Of a DNA stretch of 64,000 bases, positions 19,419 to 29,012 are shown piece after piece. This stretch comes from JABDPF01 sp036351575 (GTDB lineage: Bacteria; Pseudomonadota; Gammaproteobacteria; Xanthomonadales; SZUA-36). Numbering within the stretch: position 1 is the stretch's first letter; every line of letters starts with the position of its first letter. Below the pieces are notes generated by a model. The model saw nothing but the letters and a program-made list of their open reading frames with translations. It made no database searches and was not told the origin of the DNA. The stretch is from contig JAZBPJ010000115.1 in assembly GCA_036351575.1 (NCBI GenBank), forward strand, positions 24,202-88,201, in the 5' to 3' direction. The position numbers and the translations under genes are program-made.

Positions 19419-19868
19419 ATGATTGCATTGATACAAAGGGTATCCGAAGCGGCCGTTCATGTTAACGGCGACGTGGTGGGCGAAATTCCGCGCGGCATCC
19501 TTGCCCTGGTGGGCGTCGAAAAAGGCGATACGGAAAAACAGGCGGAACGATTGCTCGAGCGCGTGATCTCCTATCGCATATTCCCGGACGAAACCGGGCG
19601 CATGAACCTTGGACTGACCCAGGCCGGGGGCAGGCTGCTGCTGGTTCCGCAGTTCACGCTGGCCGCCAATACGCGCAAGGGGAACCGCGCCAGTTTCACC
19701 TCGGCGGCCCCGCCTGCCGAGGGTGAACGCCTGTTCGAATATCTCGTCCACAGGGCCGGCGAGACGATAAACGGCGTGCAGACCGGGCGCTTCGGCGCAG
19801 ACATGAAAGTTCACCTGGTCAACGACGGACCGGTTACCTTCTGGATTCAGGTTCCGCCCGAGGACTGA
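19419..19868 (+). CDS. dtd: D-aminoacyl-tRNA deacylase
   Basis: Hydrolyses D-amino acids (and glycine from mischarged tRNA) off tRNA. ATG at 19419 gives [13 protein letters not shown], the canonical family start, for 149 residues; an in-frame start at 19401 is rejected. The active-site motifs are present: [20 protein letters not shown], and DGPVTFWI, which carries the Gly-cisPro element. The 3' end overlaps the 3' end of ntrC by 22 bases on the opposite strand. Confidence 0.96.
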   Translation: MIALIQRVSEAAVHVNGDVVGEIPRGILALVGVEKGDTEKQAERLLERVISYRIFPDETGRMNLGLTQAGGRLLLVPQFTLAANTRKGNRASFTSAAPPAEGERLFEYLVHRAGETINGVQTGRFGADMKVHLVNDGPVTFWIQVPPED

Positions 19869-21295
19869 CCTTCAGCGGCATCGACCCTTTTCGAACCATT
19901 GTCGAACTTCTGCAGTTTCCTGGTCAGCGTATTACGACCCAAGCCCAGCAGTTCGGCTGCCTTCTGACGTTGCCCGCCGGTCCGCTCAAGCGCGCAGTCA
20001 ATCAACACGCGCTCCATTTCTTCCTGCGCCTGTCCGAACAATCCGTCCACGCCCGACTCGAGCTCTTCCCGGACCCATTCCCGCAGCGCTTCGCGCCAAT
20101 CCCCGGAGACCGTGCCGGCAACCGGTTCCCGGCCAAGGTACTCCGGCGGCAAGTCCTGGGGAAAAATCTGGTCACCCGGCGCCATCACGCAGAGCTGCCG
20201 GCACAGGTTCATGAGCTGGCGGACGTTTCCCGGCCAGTGGTAGGACTCGAGCAAGCTGACCGTTTCGGGCCGCAGCCTCTTTTCCTCCAGGCCCAGCTCT
20301 TCCGCGACCCGGGCCAGGAAGCGACTCGCCAGCAGCGCGATGTCCTCGCTGCGCTCACGCAGCGGCGGCAGCCCGATGTGAATGACGTTGAGCCGGTGAT
20401 ACAGGTCTTCGCGAAACAGGCCGTCGGCGACCTTGCGGTTCAAGTCCTGGTGGGTTGCCGCTATGACCCGCGCCCGCGCGCGCAGCAGGTCGCGCCCGCC
20501 GACCCGGTAATAATCGCCCTCCGCAAGCACCCGCAGCAGCCGTGTCTGCAGGGCCAGGGGCATGTCACCGATCTCGTCCAGGAACAGCGTGCCGCCTGCC
20601 GCTTCCTCGAAGCGGCCGACACGGCGCGAGTGAGCGCCGGTAAACGAGCCCTTTTCGTGCCCGAACAATTCGGACTCGAGCAGTTCCGCCGGGATCGCCG
20701 CGGTATTGATCGCCACGAACGGCCCGCCGGCGCGCGGGCTGTTGTCGTGCAGTACACGCGCCACGACGTCCTTTCCGCTTCCCGTCTCTCCGGTGATCAA
20801 CACGCTGATGTCGGAACGGGAGAGTCGGCCGATGGTCCGAAAAACCTCCTGCATGGCCGGTGACTCGCCAAGCAGGCGGTCATTGCTGGTCTTGGGCAGG
20901 TTGATGGCCTGCGGTGCATCGGCGTTGCCCGCCGCCACGGCGCGGTCCATGACCGAGATGACCTGGTCGAGGTCAAAAGGCTTGGGCAGGTACTCAAAGA
21001 CCCCCCTGCGGTAAGCGGCGACGGCCTGGTCGAGGTCGGCGAAGGCGGTCATCGCGACGACCGGAATCTCGATACCTTTTTCCTGCAGGGCATCGACCAC
21101 GTTGAGACCGTCTTCGTCGGGCAGACGGATATCCGTGATCAGCGCGGCCGGGTGGCTGTTTTCGAGGGCTGAACGGACACCGGTCACGTCCTCGAAGCTG
21201 GTGACATCGTATCCGCGGCGTTTCAGCGCGCGCTGGAGGACGAAACGAATCGCCTCGTCGTCATCGACGATCCAGATGTCGCTGCGTGGATTCAT
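19847..21295 (-). CDS. ntrC: Nitrogen regulation response regulator NtrC
   Basis: Sigma-54-dependent activator of nitrogen-limitation genes. 482 residues: receiver (Asp55 in [13 protein letters not shown]), AAA+ domain and C-terminal Fis-type HTH. The AAA+ motifs are intact: Walker A GETGSGKD (169-176), the sigma-54 contact loop in its GSFTGA form (216-221) and Walker [12 protein letters not shown]. The HTH reads [26 protein letters not shown] at 21295 overlaps the ntrB stop (ATGA). It serves as an internal contrast to the degenerate NtrX-like regulator at 14248. Likely phosphorylated by NtrB; predicted sites are upstream of glnA. Confidence 0.97.
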   Translation of the reverse strand: MNPRSDIWIVDDDEAIRFVLQRALKRRGYDVTSFEDVTGVRSALENSHPAALITDIRLPDEDGLNVVDALQEKGIEIPVVAMTAFADLDQAVAAYRRGVFEYLPKPFDLDQVISVMDRAVAAGNADAPQAINLPKTSNDRLLGESPAMQEVFRTIGRLSRSDISVLITGETGSGKDVVARVLHDNSPRAGGPFVAINTAAIPAELLESELFGHEKGSFTGAHSRRVGRFEEAAGGTLFLDEIGDMPLALQTRLLRVLAEGDYYRVGGRDLLRARARVIAATHQDLNRKVADGLFREDLYHRLNVIHIGLPPLRERSEDIALLASRFLARVAEELGLEEKRLRPETVSLLESYHWPGNVRQLMNLCRQLCVMAPGDQIFPQDLPPEYLGREPVAGTVSGDWREALREWVREELESGVDGLFGQAQEEMERVLIDCALERTGGQRQKAAELLGLGRNTLTRKLQKFDNGSKRVDAAEGQSSGGT

Positions 21296-22314
21296 TTTCC
21301 GCTACCCAGCGGCAGGAACAGGCTGAACCGGCTGCCCGGCTGCAGCGGCTCGAAGGTCAGCATGCCATCGTGAACGGAAGCAATCTGCTGGGACAATGAC
21401 AGGCCGAGGCCCGTGCCGTCCCGCCGTCCGGTCACGAGGGGAAGAAACAGCAGCGAACGCAGAGATTCGGGCACGCCGCTGCCGTCGTCATCGACATCCA
21501 GCCGGATCGCACTTGTCTGGCCCGGGCGAAGAAAGGCACTGCCGTGCTTCACGCGGGTGCGAATCCGGATGTGTCCGGCTCCGGCCTGGCACGCATTCCG
21601 CAACAGGTTCAGAACCACCTGGCGGATCGCGCCGGCATCGACGTTGAGCGGCGGAATGCTCGGATCGTAGTCGCGCTCGAACTCGATGTTCTCACCGAAC
21701 TCCGCCCGGGCCACGTCCAATGCCTCCTGGATCAGTTGGTACATGTCGCAATGGCTGATCTGCAGTTCCGGCTGGCCGAAGCGACTGATCAACTCATCGA
21801 TGCGGTCCGATTCCCGCATGATGAGCCGTGCAAGCATCTCGAGTTCATCCGATTCCAGTTCGTCTGCGAGCATTTGCGCCGCCCCCCGAATGCCGCCCAG
21901 TGGGTTTCTGACTTCATGCCCCAGGTTCCTGCTGAGCAGCCCCAGCATGCCGGTCTGGATTTCCCGCTGCTGCAGGCGGCGGCGGTTTTGTTCCCATTCG
22001 AGACTGTGAATCTCCAGAAGACATTCATCCTGCCGCGTCTTGCGAACCGTGCAGTCAAACAGCCCACCGTCCATGCGCTGCTCGCGCAGGCACAGGCTCG
22101 AGTCCTGCACATCGGAATTGAGAACGGCTTCCCGCACCGGGGCGGGAACGGCCAGAGCATCGAGCTGCCGGCCCAGCGCACGGTCCCGGCTGAGCATCAA
22201 GGCCTGCTCGGCAGCGCTATTCATCATGTCGACCCGGCCGTCCGGTCCAATCCATACGACACCGGTTTCGAGCAGGTCGAGGACGTTCTCGTGCTGCTTG
22301 CCGAACTCTGCCAC
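21292..22314 (-). CDS. ntrB: Nitrogen regulation sensor kinase NtrB
   Basis: Cytosolic two-component kinase/phosphatase acting on NtrC under PII control. 340 residues: N-terminal PAS (VLDLLETGVVWIGPDGRVDMMNSAAEQAL), DHp with His133 in SRNLGHEVRNPLGGIRGAAQML, and a GHKL domain (NLLRNACQAG, DDDGSGVPE, GTGLGLSLSQQI). GTG start at 22314, eight bases after the stop of the DUF4124 gene. Located in the glnA-DUF4124-ntrB-ntrC order typical of this part of the gammaproteobacteria. Confidence 0.96.
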   Translation of the reverse strand: MAEFGKQHENVLDLLETGVVWIGPDGRVDMMNSAAEQALMLSRDRALGRQLDALAVPAPVREAVLNSDVQDSSLCLREQRMDGGLFDCTVRKTRQDECLLEIHSLEWEQNRRRLQQREIQTGMLGLLSRNLGHEVRNPLGGIRGAAQMLADELESDELEMLARLIMRESDRIDELISRFGQPELQISHCDMYQLIQEALDVARAEFGENIEFERDYDPSIPPLNVDAGAIRQVVLNLLRNACQAGAGHIRIRTRVKHGSAFLRPGQTSAIRLDVDDDGSGVPESLRSLLFLPLVTGRRDGTGLGLSLSQQIASVHDGMLTFEPLQPGSRFSLFLPLGSGK

Positions 22315-22322
22315 CTCGTCTA

Positions 22323-22913
22323 TTACGGCCCACCCCCGCCGCGATTGAAGTTAACCGAGTGCTGCTTGACGAAAAAGGTAACCGGCGCGGTCGCGGCTAT
22401 GCGCTGCCCGGAATCGTTCTGCAGCACGGCGTAGACCTCATGGCTGCCGCGGTCCAGGACCAGCGTGACGCTGCCGCGGGTTGCGTCCCTGCTTTCCCCA
22501 TCCACGTACAGGGTCACGCTCATGCCCTCACGCAGCGGTGTCGAGGTCGCCCACGACACCGTCACTTCGTTGCCGGTACCCCAGAACGTCTCCTCGTCCA
22601 TCGGCTGGCTGATCCGGAAGTCCCGGTACATGCGCCTGAGTTCGGCCCGTGTCGGCTCGGCCGACTCCGGATCGGCGCCTTCCGCCGCGGCTGCCCCCGC
22701 ATCGCCCGCCCCGGTGTCTTCCGGCACTGCGACATCCGTCTCGATCACCGAGAGCGGCTGCAACTCGACCGGTTCCGCACTGGGGTTGGGCCTCTGGTCG
22801 GTGTAAGTCACGGAGCCATCCGGGTTCACGACCTTGTAGATCGCCTGGCCGAATGCAGCAGGCGAGAGGATAAGAAGCAGGCTAGCGATCGCCGGTACCA
22901 GTCCTTTGCTCAT
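22323..22913 (-). CDS. Secreted DUF4124 domain protein
   Basis: 196 residues. Signal peptide MSKGLVPAIASLLLILSPAAFGQ, then the DUF4124 module AIYKVVNPDGSVTYTDQRPNP, a linker rich in Ala, Glu and Asp, and a C-terminal beta-sandwich-like part. ATG at 22913 has a strong AAGGAG ribosome site 7-8 bases upstream; a TTG 18 bases earlier is rejected because it would overlap that site. DUF4124 proteins repeatedly sit between glnA and ntrB, but their role is not established. Probably periplasmic. Confidence 0.88.
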   Translation of the reverse strand: MSKGLVPAIASLLLILSPAAFGQAIYKVVNPDGSVTYTDQRPNPSAEPVELQPLSVIETDVAVPEDTGAGDAGAAAAEGADPESAEPTRAELRRMYRDFRISQPMDEETFWGTGNEVTVSWATSTPLREGMSVTLYVDGESRDATRGSVTLVLDRGSHEVYAVLQNDSGQRIAATAPVTFFVKQHSVNFNRGGGGP

Positions 22914-22945
22914 GGCAGTTCTCCTTTTCAATCAGTTCATGCTTT

Positions 22946-22969
22946 CGGCCCGGCGACATCGCCGGGCCG
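22946..22969. other. Intercistronic hairpin between glnA and the DUF4124 gene
   Basis: An 11-bp perfect GC-rich inverted repeat (CGGCCCGGCGA / TCGCCGGGCCG) with a 2-base centre lies about 45 bases after the glnA stop. No U-run follows on the minus strand. More likely a partial attenuator or 3'-end stabiliser, lowering ntrBC expression relative to glnA, than a full terminator. Confidence 0.55.
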
Positions 22970-23014
22970 TGAAAATAACCACCGCCGCACGCTTCTTCCG
23001 CTTTTGCGCAAACG

Positions 23015-24424
23015 CTACAGCGAGTAATACATATCGAACTCGACGGGATGCGTGCTCATGCGGAAGGTCGTCACCTCTTCCATCTTCAGCGCGATGTAGC
23101 CGTCGATCAGGTCGTCGTCGAAAACACCGCCCGCCGTGAGGAATTCGCGGTCCGCGTCCAGTGCGGCCAGCGCCTGGTCCAGGGAAGAGCAAACCGTCGG
23201 GATCTGCGCTTCTTCCTCGGGCGGCAGGTCGTACAGGTCTTTGTCCATCGGCGCACCCGGGTCGATCTTGTTCCTGATGCCGTCCAGCCCGGCCATCAGC
23301 ATCGCGGCGAACATCAGGTAACCGTTCGCGGAGGGATCGCCGAAGCGCACTTCGATGCGGCGGGCCTTCGGGCTGCTCACGAACGGAATGCGGCAGGAGG
23401 CGGAACGGTTGCGCGCCGAGTAGGCCAGCATGACCGGGGCCTCGAAGCCGGGAACCAGCCGCTTGTAGCTGTTGGTCGACGCATTGGCGAAAGCATTCAG
23501 GGCGCGGGCGTGCTTGAAGATGCCGCCGATGTAGTGGAAAGCGGTTTCGGACAGGCCGCCGTAGCCATCGCCGGAAAAGAGATTTTTTCCTTCCTTGGCA
23601 ATGGACTGGTGGACATGCATGCCGGAGCCGTTGTCCCCCACCAGCGGTTTGGGCATGAACGTGGCGGTCTGTCCGTTCCGGTGCGCCACGTTGTGCACAA
23701 CGTATTTGAGCGTAAGCAGTTCGTCGCCCTTGGCCACCAGGGTGTTGAATTTCGTTCCGATTTCACACTGCCCGGCGGTTCCGACCTCGTGATGGTGCAC
23801 CTCGACGACCAGACCCATCTTCTCCATGATGGCGCACATTTCCGAGCGCACGTCGTGCAGCGAATCGACCGGCGGTACCGGGAAGTAGCCGCCCTTGACG
23901 CCCGGCCGGTGGCCGATGTTTCCGCCCTCGTACTCGGCGCCGGTGTTCCAGGCCCCTTCCTCGGAGTCGACCCGGTAAGAGCAGCCGTGCATGTCGGTTT
24001 CGTAACGCACGTCGTCAAATACGAAAAATTCCGGCTCCGGCCCGAAAAATGCCGTATCCGCGATGCCGCTCGATTTCATGTACGCCTCGGCACGCTTGGC
24101 CAGGGAGCGCGGGCAGCGGTTATAGCCTTCCATCGTGTTCGGCTCGAGCACATCGCAGCGAATGATCATCGTCTTGTGCTCGGAGAAGGGATCCTTGACC
24201 GCGGTATCGACATCCGGCATCAGGACCATGTCCGATTCATTGATGCTCTTCCAGCCCTTGATGGAAGAACCGTCGAACATTTTTCCGTCTTCGAAAAGGT
24301 CCTCGTCAACGGCGCTCACGGGAAGCGAAACGTGCTGTTCTTTGCCGAGCGTGTCGCAGAAACGCAGGTCCACGAAACGGAATTTTTTCTCTTCCAGGGT
24401 CTTCAGAATTTTTTCAGTGCTCAT
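23015..24424 (-). CDS. glnA: Glutamine synthetase, type I
   Basis: Forms glutamine from glutamate, ammonia and ATP. 469 residues, the normal type I-beta length. Seen: FDGSSIKGW near residue 50, EPEFFVFD, the ammonium/glutamate loop [16 protein letters not shown], the [15 protein letters not shown] block (here [12 protein letters not shown]) and the adenylylation site region [10 protein letters not shown] near residue 395, which implies control by a GlnE adenylyltransferase. Preceded by a predicted sigma-54 promoter and paired NtrC sites, and followed by a hairpin before the DUF4124-ntrB-ntrC genes. Confidence 0.98.
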   Translation of the reverse strand: MSTEKILKTLEEKKFRFVDLRFCDTLGKEQHVSLPVSAVDEDLFEDGKMFDGSSIKGWKSINESDMVLMPDVDTAVKDPFSEHKTMIIRCDVLEPNTMEGYNRCPRSLAKRAEAYMKSSGIADTAFFGPEPEFFVFDDVRYETDMHGCSYRVDSEEGAWNTGAEYEGGNIGHRPGVKGGYFPVPPVDSLHDVRSEMCAIMEKMGLVVEVHHHEVGTAGQCEIGTKFNTLVAKGDELLTLKYVVHNVAHRNGQTATFMPKPLVGDNGSGMHVHQSIAKEGKNLFSGDGYGGLSETAFHYIGGIFKHARALNAFANASTNSYKRLVPGFEAPVMLAYSARNRSASCRIPFVSSPKARRIEVRFGDPSANGYLMFAAMLMAGLDGIRNKIDPGAPMDKDLYDLPPEEEAQIPTVCSSLDQALAALDADREFLTAGGVFDDDLIDGYIALKMEEVTTFRMSTHPVEFDMYYSL

Positions 24425-24473
24425 CGGTAGTCATTCCTGTGTTCGAGTGAAAGGCATGGGTTCGGTATTACCA

Positions 24474-24490
24474 AGCAGAATCCATGCCAA
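24474..24490 (-). promoter_or_regulatory. Predicted sigma-54 (-24/-12) promoter of glnA
   Basis: On the minus strand the bases read TTGGCATGGATTCTGCT. Against the consensus TGGCACG-N4-TTGCW this has the GG and GC dinucleotides at exactly the required 12-base offset and two mismatches (C to T in the -24 box, T to C in the -12 box). Transcription would begin near 24463, giving a leader of about 40 bases. NtrC-type sites lie 160-200 bases upstream, which supports the call. Confidence 0.75.
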
Positions 24491-24622
24491 TGCGATTGCC
24501 CACAAAACCTGCGAATAAGACTCATGATGGCCGCATATTCGCGGATTTTAGATGCTATTTGTCGAATCTTCGAGAACCGTCTTCAACACCGGGGGTGTCT
24601 GCAAACCGCAGTCTAACACGGC

Positions 24623-24639
24623 TGCACCTGTGTGGTGCA
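24623..24639. promoter_or_regulatory. Predicted NtrC enhancer site 1 upstream of glnA
   Basis: TGCACCTGTGTGGTGCA, a perfect TGCACC-N5-GGTGCA dyad matching the NtrC consensus. Its centre (24631) is about 168 bases upstream of the predicted glnA start and 32 bases from the second site, a separation of about three helical turns that suits cooperative binding of NtrC dimers. Confidence 0.75.
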
Positions 24640-24654
24640 GTCCGCTGGGCATTC

Positions 24655-24671
24655 TGCACCATTCGGGTGCG
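24655..24671. promoter_or_regulatory. Predicted NtrC enhancer site 2 upstream of glnA
   Basis: TGCACCATTCGGGTGCG, matching TGCACC-N5-GGTGCA with a single mismatch at the last base. It ends one base before the uppP stop codon, so the enhancer pair sits between uppP and glnA on the minus strand. Confidence 0.7.
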
Positions 24672-24672
24672 A

Positions 24673-25470
24673 TTAAAATGCGATCCAGACCAGGAAGATA
24701 CCGAGCAGCAACCGGTACAGGACGAAAGGCAGCAGCCCCACGCGCTTGAGCAGCGCCAGGAACGCGGCAATGCAGGCCCAGCCGGCCAGGGCCGAAAACA
24801 GCAGTGCAAGGAGGAACTGGGTCCAGTCGATGGGAGCGTCACCCTGTGCCACCCTGACCATGCCGTAAGCGCCGGCGGCCGCGATCACCGGGATCGAAAT
24901 CAGGAAAGAAAAGCGCGCAGCCGCGTCCGCTGTGAATCCCAGCGCGCGCCCGGCCGTGATCGTTATGCCTGATCGGGATGTACCCGGCACCAGGGCCAGG
25001 ACCTGGGCCAGGCCAATCAGAACCACGGACCTCAGCCCCATGCTTTCGAGCGGCCTGTAACTCGGGCTGAAACGGTCGGCGGCCCAGAGCAGCAGGCCGA
25101 ACCCGATGGTGGTGACTGCAATAACCCGGACGTCGCGCAGGTAAGCCTCGACAAGACCGTGGGCGAAGTAACCGAGCAGGAGTGCAGGCACGCTGGCCAC
25201 CACGATATAAGCCGCCATCGCGCGGGCCCTGCGGGCGTCTTCACCCCGGTTGCGAACCAGGCAGGCCCCGACCATCGAAGAGAGGTCGGATCGAAAGTAG
25301 AACAGAACGGCGAACAGCGTTCCCAGGTGGGTGGCGACATCGAACACCAGACCCTGGTCCGGCCAGCCAAAAACCTTGCCGCCGAGTATCAGGTGAGCCG
25401 AACTCGATACCGGAAGAAACTCCGTCAATCCCTGAACCAGGGAAAGCACCAGGATCTGGATCAGCGACAT
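24673..25470 (-). CDS. uppP: Undecaprenyl-diphosphate phosphatase
   Basis: Membrane phosphatase (BacA/UppP family) that recycles the lipid carrier for peptidoglycan and O-antigen synthesis. 265 residues with about eight membrane segments. The family motifs are QGLTEFLPVSSSAHLIL (residues 13-29) and PGTSRSGITITAGRALG (near residue 160). ATG at 25470. Same strand as glnA but separated by 248 bases of regulatory DNA, so probably an independent unit; divergent from the M14 peptidase. Confidence 0.96.
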   Translation of the reverse strand: MSLIQILVLSLVQGLTEFLPVSSSAHLILGGKVFGWPDQGLVFDVATHLGTLFAVLFYFRSDLSSMVGACLVRNRGEDARRARAMAAYIVVASVPALLLGYFAHGLVEAYLRDVRVIAVTTIGFGLLLWAADRFSPSYRPLESMGLRSVVLIGLAQVLALVPGTSRSGITITAGRALGFTADAAARFSFLISIPVIAAAGAYGMVRVAQGDAPIDWTQFLLALLFSALAGWACIAAFLALLKRVGLLPFVLYRLLLGIFLVWIAF

Positions 25471-25535
25471 CGGCAGCCCTCAAAAGCAGTAAAAGCTTTT
25501 GCGGGCAGTATCTCATAGAATAACGATTTTCATCG

Positions 25536-28106
25536 GTGAAAAACGTGAACAGGCTACTGACCGCATTGATGTTCCTGCTCGTGGCAGGGAACCTTTCCGC
25601 GCGGAGCGCCGCGGACTACCTGCCCGACGATATGCAGGCAGACCCCGCAGTTCCCACACCGGAGGCCTGGCTTGGCTGGGAAATCGGTGACCGCCATGTC
25701 GGGCATGACGCCCTGGTTGGCTACCTTTACGCTTTGGCCGAGTCTTCACCGCGCGTGACCGTCAGGGAAACAGGCCGCTCGCACGAAAAACGGCCGCTGC
25801 TGCAGCTCGCCGTCACCAGCCCGGAAAACCAGGGCCGCCTCGAGGCGCTGCGCCAGGCGCACCTGGCGGGCGAAGGCCCGCTGGTCGTCTGGATGGGCTA
25901 CAGCGTGCACGGCGATGAACCCAGCGGAAGCAACGCCTCCATGCTCGCGGCCTATTACCTGGCTGCATCCCGCTCCCCGGCCGTCGAGGAACTGCTCGCT
26001 GGCACGATCGTGCTGATCGACCCGGCCATCAACCCGGACGGGCTCGATCGGTTCGCCAGCTGGGCCAACCAGAACGCGGCGCGAAACCCGGTCGGCGACC
26101 CGGTGACGCGCCAGCACCGGCAGCCCTGGCCGGGTGCGCGCACCAACCACTACTGGTTCGACCTCAACCGTGACTGGCTGCCGCTGGTTCAGCCGGAATC
26201 ACGGGTCCGCATCGCCGAGTACCATCGCTGGCTTCCGCACGTCCTGACCGATCACCACGAACAGGGCGGCCGCAATCCGGGCTTCTTTTTCCAGCCCGGG
26301 GTTCCCAGCCGCCAGAATCCCCTGACACCGGCTGAGAACTTCGAACTGACGCGACTGCTGGCGGATTTTCATGCCACGGCGATGGACGCCGCGGGCCAGC
26401 TGTATTTCACCGAGGATTCTTACGACGACTTCTACTTCGGCAAGGGTTCGACCTATCCCGACATCAACGGCGGGGTCGGCATCCTGTTCGAGCAGCGCGC
26501 CATTCGCGGCCAGGCGCTGGATACCGTCAACGGCACCGAGACGTTCGCACAGGCAATAGCCAACCAGCTGCGCGTTTCTCTGTCCACCCTGCGCGGCGCC
26601 TGGCAATTGCGGGACCGGCTCAAGTCCTACCAGGCCGGGTTTCATGAACGCATGCAAAAGCGTGCGGCAAGCCGCCGCTTTACGGCCTGGGTGCTCGGAG
26701 ACGACGGTGACCCGGAACGGGCCCGTGCACTGCTGGAAGTCCTCGCTCTGCATCAAATCGAATATGCCGCGCTGGGCGAGACCGTCAGGGCCGGCAGCCA
26801 TGAGTTCCGGCCGGGCAGCGCCTGGGTCATACCGGCGCAGCAGCGCCAGTTCGGACTGCTCGAGGCCATCATGGAGCAGCGGACGGAATTCGAGGACAAC
26901 ACCTTTTACGACGTATCTGCCTGGACGCTGCCGCTGGCCTGGGACCTGCCCTACGCAACCGTTTCAAGAATGCCCGACACCACCGAACCGCCCGCGGCCA
27001 GCAGCGGCCTCGCGCCTGACCCGGGCGCCCGCGCCTGGCTGATTCCATGGGGCCAGCTGGGCGCCCCGGCACTGCTGCAGGACCTGCTCGAGGCGGGCGC
27101 CCGCGTGCGGGCTGCACGCAAGCCTTTCAGCGCCGGCAGCGGCAGCGCTCCGACCGCGTTCCAGCGCGGCACCCTGCTGGTGCACGCCGGCATCCAGGAC
27201 GAAGACCGGCTGGAAGGCATTTTGGAAAGATTGTCAGAGGCAGCGCTCAACGGCCTGCAGATCACCAGCATTGATTCGTCCATGACCCCCATCGGGCCGG
27301 ACTTCGGCGCCTCGCACTTCACCCATATCGGCCCGGTCAAGCCGCTGATCCTCGGCGGCAAAGGCGTTTCTTCCTACGATGCCGGAGCTACCTGGCACCT
27401 GCTCGACGAGCGCCTGGGTATCGCCGTCCCACTGGTCGAACAACGCGACTTCGACATTCTCGACCTGGATCAATACACGCATATCCTGTTGCCGGACGGG
27501 CATTACCGGGACCTCGACGAAACCAACAGCCGCCGCATCGCCCGCTGGGTGAAAGACGGGGGCATCCTGGTCGCCAGCGGGCGGGCGGCGGACTGGGCGG
27601 AGCGGCTGTGCTTCGGCAAACAGTGCGAGGAAGAAGAGCAATCGACGGTCGAGGAGCCGGCGCCGTCCCGCGCCTACTCGGATTTCAGCGATGACCGTGC
27701 ACGGCTGGTCATCGGCGGCGCCATCGCGGCGGCCATCGCGGATCTCAGCCACCCGCTCTGTTACGGCATACAGCGTCCCGAACTGCCGGTGTTCCGGCAG
27801 GGCACCGTGCTGCTGAAACCTGGCGACGACGCGTATTCGACCCCGGTGCGTTACAGCAATGAGCCGTTGCTGGCCGGCTTTATCGGCGAACAGCGACTGG
27901 ACGAAATGCGGGGCCAGCCTGCGGTTGCCGCGGACCGGCACGGCAAGGGCCTGGTCGTGCGTTTCGCCAATACGCCGCTGTTCCGCGGGTTCTGGCGCGG
28001 CACCGAGCGCCTGTACGTCAATGCGCTCTACATGGGCCAGACCGTGCAGGACACGACATTGCCGGACGTGACCGCGCCCGCTCGCAACGAGCCGGAACGG
28101 CTCTGA
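25536..28106 (+). CDS. Secreted M14-family zinc carboxypeptidase with long C-terminal domain
   Basis: 856 residues. Signal peptide at 1-24. The M14 domain spans about 40-370, with zinc ligands HGDEPSG (His125, Glu128) and a downstream His in VLTDHHEQGG (about 239-240). Substrate-side residues are seen in LIDPAINPDGLDRF and FDLNRDW. The ~480-residue C-terminal part contains an amidotransferase-like fold (LILGGKGVSSYDAGATWHLLDERLGI, ILLPDGHYRDLD, VKDGGILVASG) and no second protease motif. This layout is known from large bacterial M14 peptidases. GTG at 25536 follows a weak ribosome site. Likely a periplasmic or extracellular nutrient-scavenging peptidase; substrate unknown. Confidence 0.88.
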   Translation: MKNVNRLLTALMFLLVAGNLSARSAADYLPDDMQADPAVPTPEAWLGWEIGDRHVGHDALVGYLYALAESSPRVTVRETGRSHEKRPLLQLAVTSPENQGRLEALRQAHLAGEGPLVVWMGYSVHGDEPSGSNASMLAAYYLAASRSPAVEELLAGTIVLIDPAINPDGLDRFASWANQNAARNPVGDPVTRQHRQPWPGARTNHYWFDLNRDWLPLVQPESRVRIAEYHRWLPHVLTDHHEQGGRNPGFFFQPGVPSRQNPLTPAENFELTRLLADFHATAMDAAGQLYFTEDSYDDFYFGKGSTYPDINGGVGILFEQRAIRGQALDTVNGTETFAQAIANQLRVSLSTLRGAWQLRDRLKSYQAGFHERMQKRAASRRFTAWVLGDDGDPERARALLEVLALHQIEYAALGETVRAGSHEFRPGSAWVIPAQQRQFGLLEAIMEQRTEFEDNTFYDVSAWTLPLAWDLPYATVSRMPDTTEPPAASSGLAPDPGARAWLIPWGQLGAPALLQDLLEAGARVRAARKPFSAGSGSAPTAFQRGTLLVHAGIQDEDRLEGILERLSEAALNGLQITSIDSSMTPIGPDFGASHFTHIGPVKPLILGGKGVSSYDAGATWHLLDERLGIAVPLVEQRDFDILDLDQYTHILLPDGHYRDLDETNSRRIARWVKDGGILVASGRAADWAERLCFGKQCEEEEQSTVEEPAPSRAYSDFSDDRARLVIGGAIAAAIADLSHPLCYGIQRPELPVFRQGTVLLKPGDDAYSTPVRYSNEPLLAGFIGEQRLDEMRGQPAVAADRHGKGLVVRFANTPLFRGFWRGTERLYVNALYMGQTVQDTTLPDVTAPARNEPERL

Positions 28107-28128
28107 ACCACGCATAGGGTATGCAGCA

Positions 28129-29007
28129 ATGAAATACACCGTCAGCTTTATCGGCCTCGGCGTCATGGGTTACCCCATGGCGGGTTACCTCGCCCGGGCA
28201 GGACACGATGTCCGCGTATTCAACCGGACCACGGCGCGCGCCGAGCAGTGGGTCCGCGACCACGGCGGCCGTTGCGCCGCGACGCCGGCGCAAGCGGCGG
28301 CGGACTGCGACTTCGTTTTCTGCTGTGTCGGAAACGACGACGACGTGCGTTCGGTGACCACCGCTGAAAACGGCGCGTTTCACGGCATGCAACCGGGCGC
28401 AGTTTTTGTCGATCACACCACGACGTCAGCAAAGCTTGCGCGTGAACTGGCCGCGGAGGCTGCGAAAAGCGGGTTCGGCTTCCTCGACGCTCCCGTTTCC
28501 GGCGGACAGGCGGGCGCGGAGAACGGCCAGCTCACCGTGATGATCGGCGGTGATGAAAAGGACGCCGCCAGCGCGGCGCCGCTGATTGATTGCTATGCCA
28601 GAATGCAGGCCCGCCTGGGCGAAGCGGGTGCGGGTCAACTGGCCAAGATGGTCAACCAGATCTGCATCGCCGGCATCGTTCAGGGTCTTTCCGAAGCACT
28701 TCATTTCGCCGGCCGCGCGGGCCTGGACCCGAAAGCGGTCGTCGAGGTGATCTCAAAAGGCGCCGCCCAGTCCTGGCAGATGGACAACCGCGCCGAGACC
28801 ATGGTCGATGGTGTTTTCGACTATGGCTTCGCGGTCGACTGGATGCGCAAGGACCTCGCCTACGTGCTCGACGAGGCCCGGGAAACCGGCGCCCGCCTGC
28901 CGCTCACCGCCCTGGTCGACCAGTTCTACCAGGAGGTCCAGTCGCTGGGCGGAGGGCGCTGGGATACGTCGAGCCTGATCGTGCCGCTGGAAAAAAGCGC
29001 CGGGTAA
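28129..29007 (+). CDS. Beta-hydroxyacid dehydrogenase, NAD(P)-dependent (3-hydroxyisobutyrate/tartronate semialdehyde family)
   Basis: 292 residues with an N-terminal Rossmann fold GLGVMGYPMAGYLARAGHDVRVFNRT, the substrate-binding signature LDAPVSGGQAGAENGQLTVMIGG (near residue 120-145) and the catalytic lysine in GAGQLAKMVNQICIAGIVQGLSEA (about Lys173). Candidate substrates include 3-hydroxyisobutyrate, tartronate semialdehyde or succinic semialdehyde; the sequence alone does not decide. Follows the M14 peptidase by 22 bases and converges on hemY (5 bases between the stops). Confidence 0.88.
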   Translation: MKYTVSFIGLGVMGYPMAGYLARAGHDVRVFNRTTARAEQWVRDHGGRCAATPAQAAADCDFVFCCVGNDDDVRSVTTAENGAFHGMQPGAVFVDHTTTSAKLARELAAEAAKSGFGFLDAPVSGGQAGAENGQLTVMIGGDEKDAASAAPLIDCYARMQARLGEAGAGQLAKMVNQICIAGIVQGLSEALHFAGRAGLDPKAVVEVISKGAAQSWQMDNRAETMVDGVFDYGFAVDWMRKDLAYVLDEARETGARLPLTALVDQFYQEVQSLGGGRWDTSSLIVPLEKSAG

Positions 29008-29012
29008 AAAGC

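Noticed and set aside
23048..24430. A 460-codon open frame antisense to glnA
   Set aside because: Composition is a mirror of the glnA codons, no motif is seen, and it coincides with a clear glutamine synthetase.
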